A stretch of DNA of 64,000 bases. Source: Gammaproteobacteria bacterium HGW-Gammaproteobacteria-13 (GTDB taxonomy: Bacteria > Pseudomonadota > Gammaproteobacteria > Pseudomonadales > Pseudomonadaceae). Below the pieces are notes generated by a model. The model did no database searches. It had not been told where the DNA came from and saw only the letters and a program-made list of their open reading frames with translations. Below, piece after piece: positions 17,268 through 27,065 of this stretch. The translations under genes and the position numbers were made by a program. Every line of letters starts with the position of its first letter. Position 1 is the stretch's first letter. The stretch spans positions 1 through 64,000 of the forward strand of contig PGZH01000002.1 in NCBI GenBank assembly GCA_002840155.1. The letters run 5' to 3'.

Positions 17268-17945
17268 ATGTCAAAACGCTGGATTACAGCCGCAGTCGCC
17301 ACCGCCATTGTCGGCGGCGTCTTGGGTGTCGTGCTCTCGGCTGACCTTGAGCCAAAGCCAAGCCAAGCGGCATCGAATAACAACCCCGACAGCAAATCGC
17401 CCGCGCCCAGCGCAAGCACGGCCGCGCCCGTAAGCCCAGCAGCCAGCCAAGGCGCAAGCGGCGTCTCCACCTTGCAGGCCAAACCGCCCGCGGCCACCAG
17501 CAGCGCCGCGCAAGCCACGCTCTGGGACGCAGACTCCCTGCAGGAAACCGAGAGCAACGGCATCACCCAGCACCTGACCCAGGTCGACCCACAGCAACTC
17601 AGCAACCTTGCGGTCGGTCAGGTGGTCTCCCTGGCACTGCCGGGGCGTAGCAGCCCAACCCGCGCCACTCTCGGCGAAACCCGCAACACCGCCGGCAGCG
17701 CCGTATGGCAAGGCAGCCTGATCGATGGCGATGAAGTGGAAAGCATGACCCTGATCAAGGGCGCGCTGGAGACCCATATCACCGTCGCCACGCTCGACGG
17801 CAGCCTGTCGATCATCATCGATAACGCCACCGGCAAGACGGTGATCACCGATGAAAACCAGCTGGTACTGCGGGCAGATCCCAATGACCACCTGCACTAC
17901 GACCATAAAGAACTGGCCCCGCTGCCACCGCCCGCTCAGGGCTGA
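17268..17945 (+). CDS. membrane-anchored metalloprotease propeptide-like protein
   Basis: A 225-residue protein of three parts: an uncleaved N-terminal membrane anchor (about residues 5-25, no lipobox and no good cleavage site), an Ala/Pro/Ser-rich periplasmic linker (about 28-85), and a folded domain (about 95-215). The domain's pattern of strands, SAVWQGSLIDGDEVESMTLI then LDGSLSIIIDNATGKTVIT, resembles pro-domains found at the N-terminus of bacterial reprolysin-like metalloproteases. The next gene is such a protease without a pro-domain. I infer a trans-acting, membrane-tethered propeptide, that is an inhibitor or secretion chaperone, by analogy with CpaB for CpaA in Acinetobacter. The start has GGAG 7 nt upstream. 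Confidence 0.6.
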   Translation: MSKRWITAAVATAIVGGVLGVVLSADLEPKPSQAASNNNPDSKSPAPSASTAAPVSPAASQGASGVSTLQAKPPAATSSAAQATLWDADSLQETESNGITQHLTQVDPQQLSNLAVGQVVSLALPGRSSPTRATLGETRNTAGSAVWQGSLIDGDEVESMTLIKGALETHITVATLDGSLSIIIDNATGKTVITDENQLVLRADPNDHLHYDHKELAPLPPPAQG

Positions 17946-17981
17946 TCGCCTTCTTACCCACATCGCACAAGGAACGCTGAT

Positions 17982-19778
17982 ATGAAGAAAGTGCAATGGC
18001 TCTCTGCCCTCGCACTGGCCCTGACCGCCCATAGCGCCCAGGCCAACCCGCAAACCGTCGACATCATGGTGCTCTACACCAAAGACGCGCAGAGCCTGCC
18101 CAACGGCCGCGATATCGACGCACGCATCGCCAGCTATATCGAATACACCAACACGGCCTACGCCAAAAGCGGCGTGAATATCCGCCTGCGCCTGGTGCAC
18201 AAGCAGCTGCTCGACTGGGCCAACTACTACGACGTGTCCAGCGCCAACCTCAACAAGTTCACCGACGACGCCCAGGTAAAGCGCCTGCGTGAGCAATACG
18301 GCGCCGACGTGGTACAGCTGATCAACCGCACCACCCAAGGCCAGGGTTATGGCGTCTGCGGTATCGCCTGGATGGGCACCGGGGCGAAGAACAGCGACCG
18401 CTTCAACAGCGGTGCCAAGGAAATGGCCTATGGCCTGACTGGCGTCGACTGCAGCCTCAGCACCTTCGCCCATGAAGCCGGCCACAATATGGGCCTGCGC
18501 CACTCCTACGAGCAGGACCAGCAGGAAGGCTACTACAACGCCAACGGCCACAACGGCACCCACGAATGGAGCCGTGGCTACGGCGTCCAGGGTCAGTTCA
18601 GCACCATCATGGCCTACCCGCAGGTCTTCAATGCTCGCCGTCAGGCGCCGGTATTTTCCAACCCACGGCTGAATGACGCCGACTGCGCCAATCAGCCCTG
18701 CGGCATGCCGGATCGCTCCGATGCGGTGCGCGCACTCAACGCCATGGCCGGGCAGATCGCCACCTTCCGCGCCACCCAGGTGCCGGTCACCACTAATCCC
18801 GGCACAGGCAACCCGACCACGCCGCCGGCCGAACTGCCCTGGTGCAGCAAACCCGCACTCAAGGGTTTGGTCAGCAACGGCGAATTCAACAGCAACGAAG
18901 GCTGGCGCGCGCTGTTCGGTCAGGCTCAGCTGAGCCTGGTCAATGTGGCCCTGAACTGCCGCGACAACGCACTGCAAATGGATGCACAGGCCTTCGACGT
19001 ACTGGCCACACCGGTCACCGGCCTGACTGCCGGCGCGAAATATCGCCTGAAAGCCAAAGCCATGTTCAAGGCCCGCGACAGCCGTGAGAACGTACGCGTG
19101 GCGATCCTGCAGGAAAGCACCGATGGCCGCTTTACCTACAGCGCCGAACAGACGGTCAGCCTGTCCGTGACCGGCAACGAGTTCAGCCGCCTGGAAAAAT
19201 CCTTCACCTACACAACGCCAAGCAACGTGCGCAATCTGTACGTAGCGATCTGGAGCGACAGCGGCAGCAGCCTGCTGGTCGATGAGGTCGAACTGCAGGA
19301 AGTCCAGGCCGCCGCGCCTCCTGTACCACCTGCGCCAACCCAGTTCGGCTGGAACTTCGAGAACGGCATTGGTGGCTGGTCTGGTTTCCATGGCAGCGCC
19401 CGCGCCAGCACGTTCGCCAGCGGCAGCCGCCAGGCCCTGGAAGCCTATCAACGTCAGTACGAAGGCGCCGGTGCGAGCGTCAGCCTGATCGGTAACGTCC
19501 AGGCCGGTAATCGCTATCGCGTTTCGGCCGACCTGAGCATTGGCCGTAGCAGTGCGGTCAGCGCCATCGCCTACGCCTATCTGTATGTCGAAGATGGCAA
19601 TGGCCGTGGCCAGTACCTGCCGCTTGGCCAGCGCTCCACCCGTGGTGGCAGCTGGAGCAAGTTGCAGCATGAAGTGCAGCTGCCAGCCGGCACTCTGCGC
19701 CGCGTCGATCTGCTGATCCTTGGCACACAACGTAGCGAGTCGCTGTTTATCGACAACGTCAGCATCGTCAAGCTGTAA
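17982..19778 (+). CDS. secreted metzincin metalloprotease with two C-terminal carbohydrate-binding-like modules
   Basis: A 598-residue exported zinc protease. Signal peptide residues 1-21 (ends AHSAQA). The catalytic domain starts directly (VDIMVLYTKDAQ) with no pro-domain. It holds the metzincin zinc motif HEAGHNMGLRH (His164, Glu165, His168, His174) and the Met-turn STIMAYP (Met210), which places it with reprolysin-like M12B/M72 enzymes. A Pro/Thr linker (about 265-285) leads to two beta-sandwich modules of the CBM4/9 type (about 290-440 and 455-598), each ending in a SLFIDNVSIV-like strand. Several cysteines suggest disulfides, consistent with periplasmic folding before type II export. It lies 36 bp after the propeptide-like gene. 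Substrate unknown. Confidence 0.85.
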   Translation: MKKVQWLSALALALTAHSAQANPQTVDIMVLYTKDAQSLPNGRDIDARIASYIEYTNTAYAKSGVNIRLRLVHKQLLDWANYYDVSSANLNKFTDDAQVKRLREQYGADVVQLINRTTQGQGYGVCGIAWMGTGAKNSDRFNSGAKEMAYGLTGVDCSLSTFAHEAGHNMGLRHSYEQDQQEGYYNANGHNGTHEWSRGYGVQGQFSTIMAYPQVFNARRQAPVFSNPRLNDADCANQPCGMPDRSDAVRALNAMAGQIATFRATQVPVTTNPGTGNPTTPPAELPWCSKPALKGLVSNGEFNSNEGWRALFGQAQLSLVNVALNCRDNALQMDAQAFDVLATPVTGLTAGAKYRLKAKAMFKARDSRENVRVAILQESTDGRFTYSAEQTVSLSVTGNEFSRLEKSFTYTTPSNVRNLYVAIWSDSGSSLLVDEVELQEVQAAAPPVPPAPTQFGWNFENGIGGWSGFHGSARASTFASGSRQALEAYQRQYEGAGASVSLIGNVQAGNRYRVSADLSIGRSSAVSAIAYAYLYVEDGNGRGQYLPLGQRSTRGGSWSKLQHEVQLPAGTLRRVDLLILGTQRSESLFIDNVSIVKL

Positions 19779-19794
19779 ACACCCAGTAGCACCC

Positions 19795-19829
19795 AAGCCC
19801 ATGGCTGCCTTAGCAGTCATGGGCTTTTT
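19795..19829 (+). terminator. terminator after metalloprotease gene
   Basis: AAGCCCATGGCTGC (19795-19808) pairs with GCAGTCATGGGCTT (19813-19826) around a CTTA loop, with one wobble pair, and runs into TTTTT. gspC starts 16 bp further on, so it is either read through or has its own promoter. Confidence 0.85.
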
Positions 19830-19844
19830 CATTAAGGATTTTTT

Positions 19845-20375
19845 ATGCTGCAGCCCAATAAACCAGCCCAGTCCGTCGCCTCGGAGCATCTGATCACGGG
19901 CCTGTGCCTGCTGCTTCTGCTCGCTGGCAGCCTCAGCCTGGCCTATCAGGGCGCGGCGTTCTGGCGCTTACTGCACAGCCCAATCAACCTGGCGCCCGTG
20001 CAGCACGCCCCCGTGCAGCCGGTTATCGATCAGCAGCAACTGGCGGGACTGTTCGGCCTCCCTCTACTCGACAGCGGCGGCCCGGCTCCGGCTACATCCT
20101 TGCAACTGACCTTGATGGCCGCCTTCAATCATCCACAAAGCAGCCGCTCCAGCGCCATTATTGGCCAGGCCGGCCTGCCCCCGGCGCGCTTTATGGTCGG
20201 TGCCACCATCGCCCCAGGCGTCACTCTGGAGAGCGTACAGCGCCAGCATGTCACCCTGCTCCGTCAGGGTCGCCGCGAGAGCCTGCACTTCCCGGATAAA
20301 TCCAACCAGCCGCTTACACCTGCTGCCGACCCTGTCGCGACCGGATTACTTAGTCAGGCCAGCAGCCGCGACTAA
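19845..20375 (+). CDS. gspC: short type II secretion protein GspC-like
   Basis: A 176-residue bitopic inner-membrane protein. It has a short cytoplasmic N-terminus, a membrane helix (about residues 17-37), then a homology-region domain: LAGLFGLPLL, the strand LQLTLMAAFNHP, AIIGQAGLPPARFMVGATIAPGVTLESVQRQHVTLLRQGRRESL. That is the GspC pattern for contacting the secretin N0 domain. No PDZ or extended coiled coil follows, so it is shorter than XcpP. It lies on the far side of the protease from gspD, giving the order gspD-propeptide-protease-gspC. AAGGAT precedes the start. Its last 4 bp overlap the end of the convergent lipoprotein gene. Confidence 0.8.
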   Translation: MLQPNKPAQSVASEHLITGLCLLLLLAGSLSLAYQGAAFWRLLHSPINLAPVQHAPVQPVIDQQQLAGLFGLPLLDSGGPAPATSLQLTLMAAFNHPQSSRSSAIIGQAGLPPARFMVGATIAPGVTLESVQRQHVTLLRQGRRESLHFPDKSNQPLTPAADPVATGLLSQASSRD

Positions 20376-20773
20376 AAACCCGCAGCGGCTATCTCGATCG
20401 GCACGATCTCGAACCGATCCTGCTTGGAGATCAGCTGAAATGCCCGCAGCTTGGCCTCGCCATAGCCTTGCGCATTGGTAAAGCGGTCATGCACCAGCAC
20501 GATCAGGTCCGGATAAGGAAACACCCCAGCATTGAAGTGGCCGACTGCCAGCAGCTCGCTGGTTTCGCGCCGCACCAACGGTGGCGTCAGGCGCACCAGC
20601 TGACCACGGTGATAGACCCGGTAATGGCTGCTCTTGCCCAAGGCAAAACTGCTTTGATTGAACTGGCGGATCGACCAACTGCCGGCCACCTCCTGAATGC
20701 TGCGCTCGCCCTGCGTGCTGCAACCACTCAACAACACCGCAGCCAGCAGCAGACACTGTCCCAACTTGCCCAT
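20372..20773 (-). CDS. small lipoprotein
   Basis: A 133-residue protein with a lipoprotein signal ending LLSGC (acylated Cys18). The body has no domain I recognise; it contains the conserved-looking SHYRVYHRGQLVRLTPP and FPYPDLIVLVHDRF stretches. It is convergent with gspC, overlapping by 4 bp, and lies on the strand of the downstream DUF1329 block with its own start. Probably anchored in the outer or inner membrane facing the periplasm. Confidence 0.7.
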   Translation of the reverse strand: MGKLGQCLLLAAVLLSGCSTQGERSIQEVAGSWSIRQFNQSSFALGKSSHYRVYHRGQLVRLTPPLVRRETSELLAVGHFNAGVFPYPDLIVLVHDRFTNAQGYGEAKLRAFQLISKQDRFEIVPIEIAAAGF

Positions 20774-20877
20774 AAGTCCTCCCTAGAGCCTCACCTGGCC
20801 GATAGAAACAGCCCGATAGCTGCCACAGCACAGGCATGCTCAGCTGCGGGCATTCGCATCACTGTAGTCGTCAGCCA

Positions 20878-20907
20878 TAAAAAAACCGCCTGCGAAGAGG
20901 CGGTTTT
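20878..20907 (-). terminator. terminator of DUF1329 gene
   Basis: AAAAACCGCCT and AGGCGGTTTTT flank a GCGAAG loop. The A and T tracts make it usable in both directions; on the minus strand it lies 18 bp after the DUF1329 stop. Confidence 0.85.
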
Positions 20908-20924
20908 TCCAATGCTAGCGAGGC

Positions 20925-22268
20925 TCAGTTGCCTTCGCGGCGCAGCGCCTGCGGGGTGAAATCTCGCGGGCCCAGCTTGGCGTTGAAGTTGTACATCGGC
21001 TCGTTGTTATCCAGGCCGTCGACAAAGTAGCGCTTGCCTTTGAAGTCGTAGATGGTTTCCAGGGTGCTGCCGAACATCGGTACGTCGTAGTAACTGATCG
21101 GGTGACTTTCCTGCACGCCACTCAGCTCGCCACTCTTGTCGTAAAGATCGGCGGCGAGGATCTGCCAGCTGTCTTCATCGATATAGAAGCGCCGCTTGGC
21201 ATACGGATGACTAAAGCCTTTGCGCAGCTCGGCCTCGACCACCCACACACGGTGCAGTTCGTAGCGCAGCAGATCCGGGTTGACGGTGTTGCTGCGCAGG
21301 ATGTTGTCGTAGGGGATGCCCTTCTGGTGCACGGCGTAGCTGTTGTACGGCACCAGCATTTCCTGCTTGCCGACCAACTGCCAGTCGTAACGATCCGGCG
21401 CACCATTGTAGGAATCGACCTGATCGGCAGTAGCCATGCCGTTGCTGTCCGGCTGCAGGGTGTCGTAGGCCAGCATCGGCAAGCGGCGCACGCGGCGCTC
21501 GCCACGGTTGAAGCGCCAGGCCTTGCGAATCGCCAGTACCTGGTCGAGGGTTTCCTGCACCACCAGCGCCGAACCGGCCAGCTTGGCCGGCGCGACCACC
21601 TTGTACTTGTAGTAGAACAGGGTGTTGTCCAGATCCTGCGGGCTGACGCCTTCGCGACCGTAGAGGAAGTAGATGTCGCGCTCCAGCTTGAGCAGGTTGT
21701 AGGCGCCGTTGCTCAGTACCGCCGCCTGGTTGGTGACAAAGCTAATCTGGTCACCGCGGTAACGCATGATGTGGTTCCAGATAACTTCCTGGCCGGTTTT
21801 CGGCAGCGGGAAGGGAATACCGGCGGCGGCACCGTCGACACCATTACCGCCGGAAATCAGCTCGGCAGTCTGCGCATTGAAGCGCGTGGCGTCATAGATA
21901 CGCTGCGGCGCGGCGGCGCTGCGACGGGTCGGGAATACCCGCAGGAAGTAATCTGGGTTCTTCTCCAGCAATGCCTTGAGGCCCGCCGGCAGCTGCGCCT
22001 GGTACTGCGCCAGGTTCTGGCTGTTGACCTGATACAGCGGCGCATCGGCGCTGTAGGGGTCAGGGTGATGCATGCCCGGCTGGTAGTTGGCCGGCGGTTG
22101 CGCCAGGCCACCGTCCCAGGCCGGGATGGTGCCGGCGGCATTGCCCGCGCGCTCACCGCCCAGCGGGGTCAGGTCTTGGCCCAGACGTGCAGCCTGGGTA
22201 CTGTCGACTTTGGCCTGTGCCTGTAACGCGCACGTAGCCAGCAGCAGAATTGAAAGCGTTCTCAACAC
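20925..22268 (-). CDS. DUF1329 exported protein
   Basis: A 447-residue protein with signal peptide (ends LQAQA) and the DUF1329 body, a large beta-rich fold related to lipoprotein-carrier proteins (LolA/LolB-like). Family genes often accompany DUF1302 and RND-type exporters; none is present here. The start codon is GTG at 22268 with GAGGAG 6 nt upstream. A terminator follows the gene. Function unknown; periplasmic or outer-membrane associated. Confidence 0.85.
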   Translation of the reverse strand: MLRTLSILLLATCALQAQAKVDSTQAARLGQDLTPLGGERAGNAAGTIPAWDGGLAQPPANYQPGMHHPDPYSADAPLYQVNSQNLAQYQAQLPAGLKALLEKNPDYFLRVFPTRRSAAAPQRIYDATRFNAQTAELISGGNGVDGAAAGIPFPLPKTGQEVIWNHIMRYRGDQISFVTNQAAVLSNGAYNLLKLERDIYFLYGREGVSPQDLDNTLFYYKYKVVAPAKLAGSALVVQETLDQVLAIRKAWRFNRGERRVRRLPMLAYDTLQPDSNGMATADQVDSYNGAPDRYDWQLVGKQEMLVPYNSYAVHQKGIPYDNILRSNTVNPDLLRYELHRVWVVEAELRKGFSHPYAKRRFYIDEDSWQILAADLYDKSGELSGVQESHPISYYDVPMFGSTLETIYDFKGKRYFVDGLDNNEPMYNFNAKLGPRDFTPQALRREGN

Positions 22269-22451
22269 AGCGATCTCCTCGCAGCCTGGCCTGAGGCAGG
22301 GCTGCTGTTTTTATGACCGGGGCAGTGCTGCCCGGGTTTATGTGCCGTCTTGGTGAGGAGCCGTCCTGGCGGGCGTCGGATTATTCCGATCTTGTACAAT
22401 CGTCCTTGTGCTTATGGTCTTGCTGCGCCGATACCTCAGCGCGTGAATCAA

Positions 22452-23171
22452 TCAATCGATGCGCTGGAACTTCAGGTCCCATACGCCATGCCCCAGACGC
22501 TCGCCGCGGCGCTCGAACTTGGTGGTCGGGCGCTCCGTCGGGCGCGGCACATACTGGCCGTCCTCGGCCTGATTCTGGTAACCGGGCGCAACATTCATTA
22601 CTTCCAGCATGTACTCGGCATAAGGCTGCCAATCGGTGGCCATGTGCAGTACACCGCCAACCTTGAGCTTCTGCCGCACCAGCTCGGCAAACGCCGGCTG
22701 CACGATACGCCGCTTGTTGTGCTTGGCCTTATGCCACGGGTCTGGGAAGAATAGCAGCAGCCGATCCAGGCTGGCGTCGGCCACACAGGTGCGCAGTACG
22801 TCCAGCGCATCGCAGCTGTAGACGCGCATATTGTTGAGGTTCTGCGTCATCAGGCCGTTAAGCAGCGCGCCGACACCCGGACGGTGTACTTCCACGCCGA
22901 TAAAGTCCTGCTCGGGCGATGCCGCGGCCATTTCCAGGGTGGAATGGCCCATGCCGAAACCGATTTCGAAGGTGCGCGGCGCGCTGCGACCGAACACCTG
23001 ATCAAAATCACGCAGGCCGTCCTCCAGTTGCAAGCCGAACTTCGGCCAGCCCTGATCGAGGCCGCGTTGCTGACCTTCGGTCATGCGCCCGGCACGCATC
23101 ACGAAACTCTTGATCGCGCGGTGCTTGGAGGTGTCTTCAGCCGGCTCAGGCTGTTGCTGCAATTCGGTCAT
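22452..23171 (-). CDS. trmB: tRNA (guanine-N7-)-methyltransferase
   Basis: A 239-residue SAM-dependent enzyme that makes m7G46 in tRNA. The SAM site is [14 protein letters not shown] (about residues 70-83), the catalytic and tRNA-binding segment is [15 protein letters not shown] (about 150), and the C-terminus keeps [12 protein letters not shown]. It lies 20 bp after thiG on the same strand, the thiS-thiG-trmB order of Pseudomonas. Confidence 0.96.
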   Translation of the reverse strand: MTELQQQPEPAEDTSKHRAIKSFVMRAGRMTEGQQRGLDQGWPKFGLQLEDGLRDFDQVFGRSAPRTFEIGFGMGHSTLEMAAASPEQDFIGVEVHRPGVGALLNGLMTQNLNNMRVYSCDALDVLRTCVADASLDRLLLFFPDPWHKAKHNKRRIVQPAFAELVRQKLKVGGVLHMATDWQPYAEYMLEVMNVAPGYQNQAEDGQYVPRPTERPTTKFERRGERLGHGVWDLKFQRID

Positions 23172-23191
23172 GCTGTGCTCTTAAAGTGCTC

Positions 23192-23986
23192 TTACTTAAT
23201 CAGGCCATCCAGCGGCGAAGAAGCGCTGGCATAGAGTTTTTTCGGCATGCGCCCGGCCAGGTAGGCCATGCGTCCGGCGATGATCGCGTGCTTCATCGCC
23301 TCGCCCATCAGAATCGGGTTCTGCGCATGGGCAATCGCGCTGTTCATCAGCACCGCCTCGCAGCCCAGTTCCATGGCGATGGTGGCATCGGACGCGGTAC
23401 CGACACCGGCATCGACCAATACCGGAACGGTAGCCTCTTCGAGGATGATGCGCAGGTTATACGGGTTGCAGATGCCCAAGCCGGTGCCAATCAGACCGGC
23501 CAGCGGCATCACCGCGATGCAACCCATGGCCGCCAGTTCGCGGGCAATGATCGGGTCATCGCTGGTGTACACCATCACGTCGAAGCCGTCCTTGACCAGC
23601 ACTTCGGCGGCCTTGAGGGTTTCGATCACATTGGGGAACAGGGTCTTCTGGTCGGCCAGCACTTCCAGCTTGACCAGCTTGTGGCCGTCGAGCAGCTCAC
23701 GGGCCAGGCGACAGGTGCGTACGGCTTCGACAGCGTCGTAGCAGCCGGCGGTATTCGGCAGGATGGTGTACTTGTCCGGAGAGATCACATCCAGCAGGTT
23801 CGGCTCGCCCGGGTTCTGCCCGATATTGGTCCGCCGCACCGCCACGGTGACGATCTCGGCACCCGAAGCCTCAATGGCCAGGCGGGTTTCCTCAAGATCC
23901 TTGTACTTGCCGGTCCCCACCAGCAGACGCGACTGGTAAGTACGGCCGGCCAGGGTAAAGGGCTTGTCGCTGGGCGCATGGCTCAT
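23192..23986 (-). CDS. thiG: thiazole synthase
   Basis: A 264-residue TIM-barrel enzyme that forms the thiazole phosphate of thiamine from deoxyxylulose 5-phosphate, the ThiS thiocarboxylate and dehydroglycine. Seen are [10 protein letters not shown] near the N-terminus, the KLEVL strand carrying the Schiff-base lysine region, and the phosphate-binding [13 protein letters not shown] (about 185-197). It follows thiS by 57 bp. I saw no TPP riboswitch upstream of thiS. Confidence 0.96.
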   Translation of the reverse strand: MSHAPSDKPFTLAGRTYQSRLLVGTGKYKDLEETRLAIEASGAEIVTVAVRRTNIGQNPGEPNLLDVISPDKYTILPNTAGCYDAVEAVRTCRLARELLDGHKLVKLEVLADQKTLFPNVIETLKAAEVLVKDGFDVMVYTSDDPIIARELAAMGCIAVMPLAGLIGTGLGICNPYNLRIILEEATVPVLVDAGVGTASDATIAMELGCEAVLMNSAIAHAQNPILMGEAMKHAIIAGRMAYLAGRMPKKLYASASSPLDGLIK

Positions 23987-24043
23987 GGGTAATCCTCGTG
24001 AAGGTGGGCGGCAGTCAGAACGCGATAAACCGATGAGCGGGGA

Positions 24044-24244
24044 TCAACCACCGCCAATGGCGTGGACCACTTCAACCTGGTCACCCTCGCGCAAGGCGGT
24101 GGTGGCGTGCTGGCTGCGCGGCACGATATCCAGATTGAGCTCAACCGCCACGCGGCGTCCGGCCAGATCCAGACGGTCGATCAACCCGGCGACGGTTGCG
24201 CCGTCAGGCAATTCGAATGCTTCACCGTTTAACTGAATATGCAT
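24044..24244 (-). CDS. thiS: sulfur carrier protein ThiS
   Basis: A 66-residue ubiquitin-fold sulfur carrier. It ends in VVHAIGGG, giving the Gly-Gly tail that is adenylated and thiocarboxylated to supply sulfur to ThiG. It is first in the thiS-thiG-trmB unit. Confidence 0.95.
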   Translation of the reverse strand: MHIQLNGEAFELPDGATVAGLIDRLDLAGRRVAVELNLDIVPRSQHATTALREGDQVEVVHAIGGG

Positions 24245-24346
24245 GACGGGTCGGTCACAACTTGGAAAAGGGCCGGCATTCTAGCCTGATCATGGGCGTT
24301 GACCAAGGCTGAAGGCTGCCGCTCGTCCTGCTTTCTGACTTACGGG

Positions 24347-24733
24347 TCAGGCGTTATGACGCCCACCAAGCTTCCAGGCCGCCGTGCCCAGGCACAGCCA
24401 GCCGGCAAGAAACGCCAGGCCACCGAAAGGCGTGACCATGCCCAACGCACTGATGCCGCTCAAAGTCAGCGCATACAGACTGCCGGAGAACAGCACGACG
24501 CCCAGAGCAAACAGTGCGCCGGCGCAATTGACCAGCGACGCTGGTCGCAGCAAGGCCAGCAGGCCGACGCCGAACAGCGCCAGGGCGTGAATCAGCTGGT
24601 AGTGAGTACCGGTCTGGAATACCGCGAGATAGGCTGGCGTCAGCTGGCTCTTCAGGCCATGCGCGGCAAAGGCACCGAGGGCAACACCGGTAAAACCGGC
24701 ACAGGCAGACAGCAATAACCACAGACGAGCCAT
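24347..24733 (-). CDS. DUF423 membrane protein
   Basis: A 128-residue protein with four membrane helices and the DUF423 (YgdD) signature GAFAAHGLK near residue 20, then YQLIHALAL and TPFGGLAFLAGW. Inner-membrane protein of unknown function. It is divergent from mtgA with about 65 bp between the starts. Confidence 0.88.
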   Translation of the reverse strand: MARLWLLLSACAGFTGVALGAFAAHGLKSQLTPAYLAVFQTGTHYQLIHALALFGVGLLALLRPASLVNCAGALFALGVVLFSGSLYALTLSGISALGMVTPFGGLAFLAGWLCLGTAAWKLGGRHNA

Positions 24734-24764
24734 GCATCACTCCAGCTATAAAGACAGGGCTGGC

Positions 24765-24770
24765 TATAAT
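24765..24770 (+). promoter_or_regulatory. probable -10 element of mtgA
   Basis: A consensus TATAAT, 31 bp upstream of the mtgA start in the divergent DUF423-mtgA gap. The -35 position holds TCCAGC, a poor match, so only the -10 is claimed. Confidence 0.4.
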
Positions 24771-24800
24771 GGCCGGCAAAATCACCCTGGCCAAGCACGC

Positions 24801-25538
24801 ATGTTTCGATCCATCGCCCGTCGCCTGCTCAAACTCCTGCTCTGGCTAATCCTCGGCTCGGTATTACTGGTGCTGTTGTTTCGCTGGGTACCGCCACCCG
24901 GCACAGCGCTGATGGTCGAGCGCAAGGTCGAATCCTGGCTCATTGATCAGCCCATCGACCTGCAACGCAGCTGGCGGCCGTGGAGTGAACTGCCGGACGA
25001 CCTGAAGATGGCAGTGATTGCCGGCGAAGATCAGAAGTTCGCCGAACACTGGGGCTTCGATGTCGCGGCCATCCAGGCCGCCCTGGAGCACAATCAGCAA
25101 GGCGGCTCGCTACGCGGCGCCAGTACCCTCAGCCAGCAAGTCGCGAAGAACCTGTTTCTCTGGTCGGGGCGCAGCTGGCTGCGCAAAGGCATGGAAGTGT
25201 GGTTTACCGGCCTGATCGAACTGCTCTGGCCCAAGCAGCGGATTCTTGAGGTGTACCTCAACAGCGTCGAATGGGGCGATGGCGTGTTCGGCGCCGAGGC
25301 GGCAGCGCAGCATCACTTCAAGGTCGGCGCGCCCTACCTGTCGCGCCAGCAGAGCAGCCTGCTGGCCGCCGTGCTGCCCAACCCGCGCGAGTGGAGCGCC
25401 AGCCGCCCGGGTGCGCACATCAGCCGTCGGGCCAGCTGGATTCGCCAGCAGATGTGGCAACTGGGCGGCAGCCATTACCTCAACCGCCTGCAACCCAGCC
25501 GCCCCGAGTGGTGGCCGAGCTGGTTAAAGGGCGTCTAG
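24801..25538 (+). CDS. mtgA: monofunctional biosynthetic peptidoglycan transglycosylase
   Basis: A 245-residue GT51 enzyme that polymerises lipid II into glycan strands. It has an N-terminal membrane anchor (about residues 10-30), then the motifs AGEDQKFAEHWGFD (catalytic Glu near residue 75), GASTLSQQVAKNLF and RILEVYLNSVEWG. There is no transpeptidase domain. ATG 24801 starts at the cytoplasmic tail before the anchor; 23 upstream codons are open but overlap the promoter. It ends 1 bp before the end of the convergent gene. Confidence 0.94.
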   Translation: MFRSIARRLLKLLLWLILGSVLLVLLFRWVPPPGTALMVERKVESWLIDQPIDLQRSWRPWSELPDDLKMAVIAGEDQKFAEHWGFDVAAIQAALEHNQQGGSLRGASTLSQQVAKNLFLWSGRSWLRKGMEVWFTGLIELLWPKQRILEVYLNSVEWGDGVFGAEAAAQHHFKVGAPYLSRQQSSLLAAVLPNPREWSASRPGAHISRRASWIRQQMWQLGGSHYLNRLQPSRPEWWPSWLKGV

Positions 25539-25539
25539 C

Positions 25540-26151
25540 TCAGCGCTGTTTAAGCAGGTGCCGCGGCACGGCATAGAGGAAGTACAGCTCGTCGTCCTGC
25601 AGGTGTGCGGTCATGCCCAGCTCGGGATAGACCCAAGCCTGCCCTTCGGCCAGCTCCAGGGTCAGACGCGGTTGACCGATACTCACAGCCAGCCGCGCAG
25701 CGTCCAGCGGAGCAGGAGGTAACAGGGTCAGCGCAATAATCGGGCGATTGGCCAATGGCACCAGCAACTGGCTGCCCAGCGGCTGCTCCTTGTCCGTCGG
25801 CTTTAGCCCAGCGGCGGCCAGCAGGCTCTCGCGCTCGGCCTTATCCAGACCGACTTCCGCCTCCAACGACCAATTGCCATCAGCATCCTGCAAGTCGCCG
25901 CGATACAGCAGGCGTGCGCCCTCCAGATTGGGCTGCAGCCATAGCTCGCCATCCAGAGCGTCATGCAGATGCACCAGACTCAAGCGATCATCGGCCAGAG
26001 GCGTGAGCACTTTGGTTTGCCATTGCGCCAGCCAGGGCAGAGGCTGCGCAGCCGGCTGCGGGCGCATCAACCACGCCCCCCAGGCAAAGAACAAGGCGGC
26101 GACCACGGCAAAGATCAGCCAGTGCTGCGGGCGTATGGGCGGTAATTTCAC
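25540..26151 (-). CDS. conserved membrane-anchored protein of unknown function
   Basis: A 203-residue protein with an N-terminal membrane anchor (about residues 11-28, HWLIFAVVAALFFAWGAWL) and a periplasmic body with repeated DGELW and GDLQDADGNWSLEAEV-type strands. I recognise no catalytic motif. It lies between mtgA and rpoH, 59 bp downstream of rpoH on the same strand but beyond the rpoH terminator. Its position next to mtgA hints at an envelope role; that is inference only. Confidence 0.65.
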   Translation of the reverse strand: MKLPPIRPQHWLIFAVVAALFFAWGAWLMRPQPAAQPLPWLAQWQTKVLTPLADDRLSLVHLHDALDGELWLQPNLEGARLLYRGDLQDADGNWSLEAEVGLDKAERESLLAAAGLKPTDKEQPLGSQLLVPLANRPIIALTLLPPAPLDAARLAVSIGQPRLTLELAEGQAWVYPELGMTAHLQDDELYFLYAVPRHLLKQR

Positions 26152-26169
26152 GGGCTTTTCCTTAGGCAG

Positions 26170-26195
26170 AAAAAAGCCGCACCTGGGTGCGGCTT
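26170..26195 (-). terminator. rpoH terminator
   Basis: On the minus strand AAGCCGCACC-CA-GGTGCGGCTT is followed by TTTTCTG, 15 bp after the rpoH stop. A strong intrinsic terminator. Confidence 0.88.
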
Positions 26196-26210
26196 CTGAC
26201 AGTAGCGCGA

Positions 26211-27065
<855 letters not shown>

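Noticed and set aside
17271..19889. An 872-codon open frame on the minus strand opposite the propeptide and protease genes
   Set aside because: It is a GC-rich shadow frame: the plus strand has signal peptides, the HEAGH zinc site and ribosome sites, while the minus frame shows no coherent domain.
24245..24346. A TPP riboswitch before thiS
   Set aside because: I could not find the conserved TPP-binding sequences in the short gap upstream of thiS on the minus strand.
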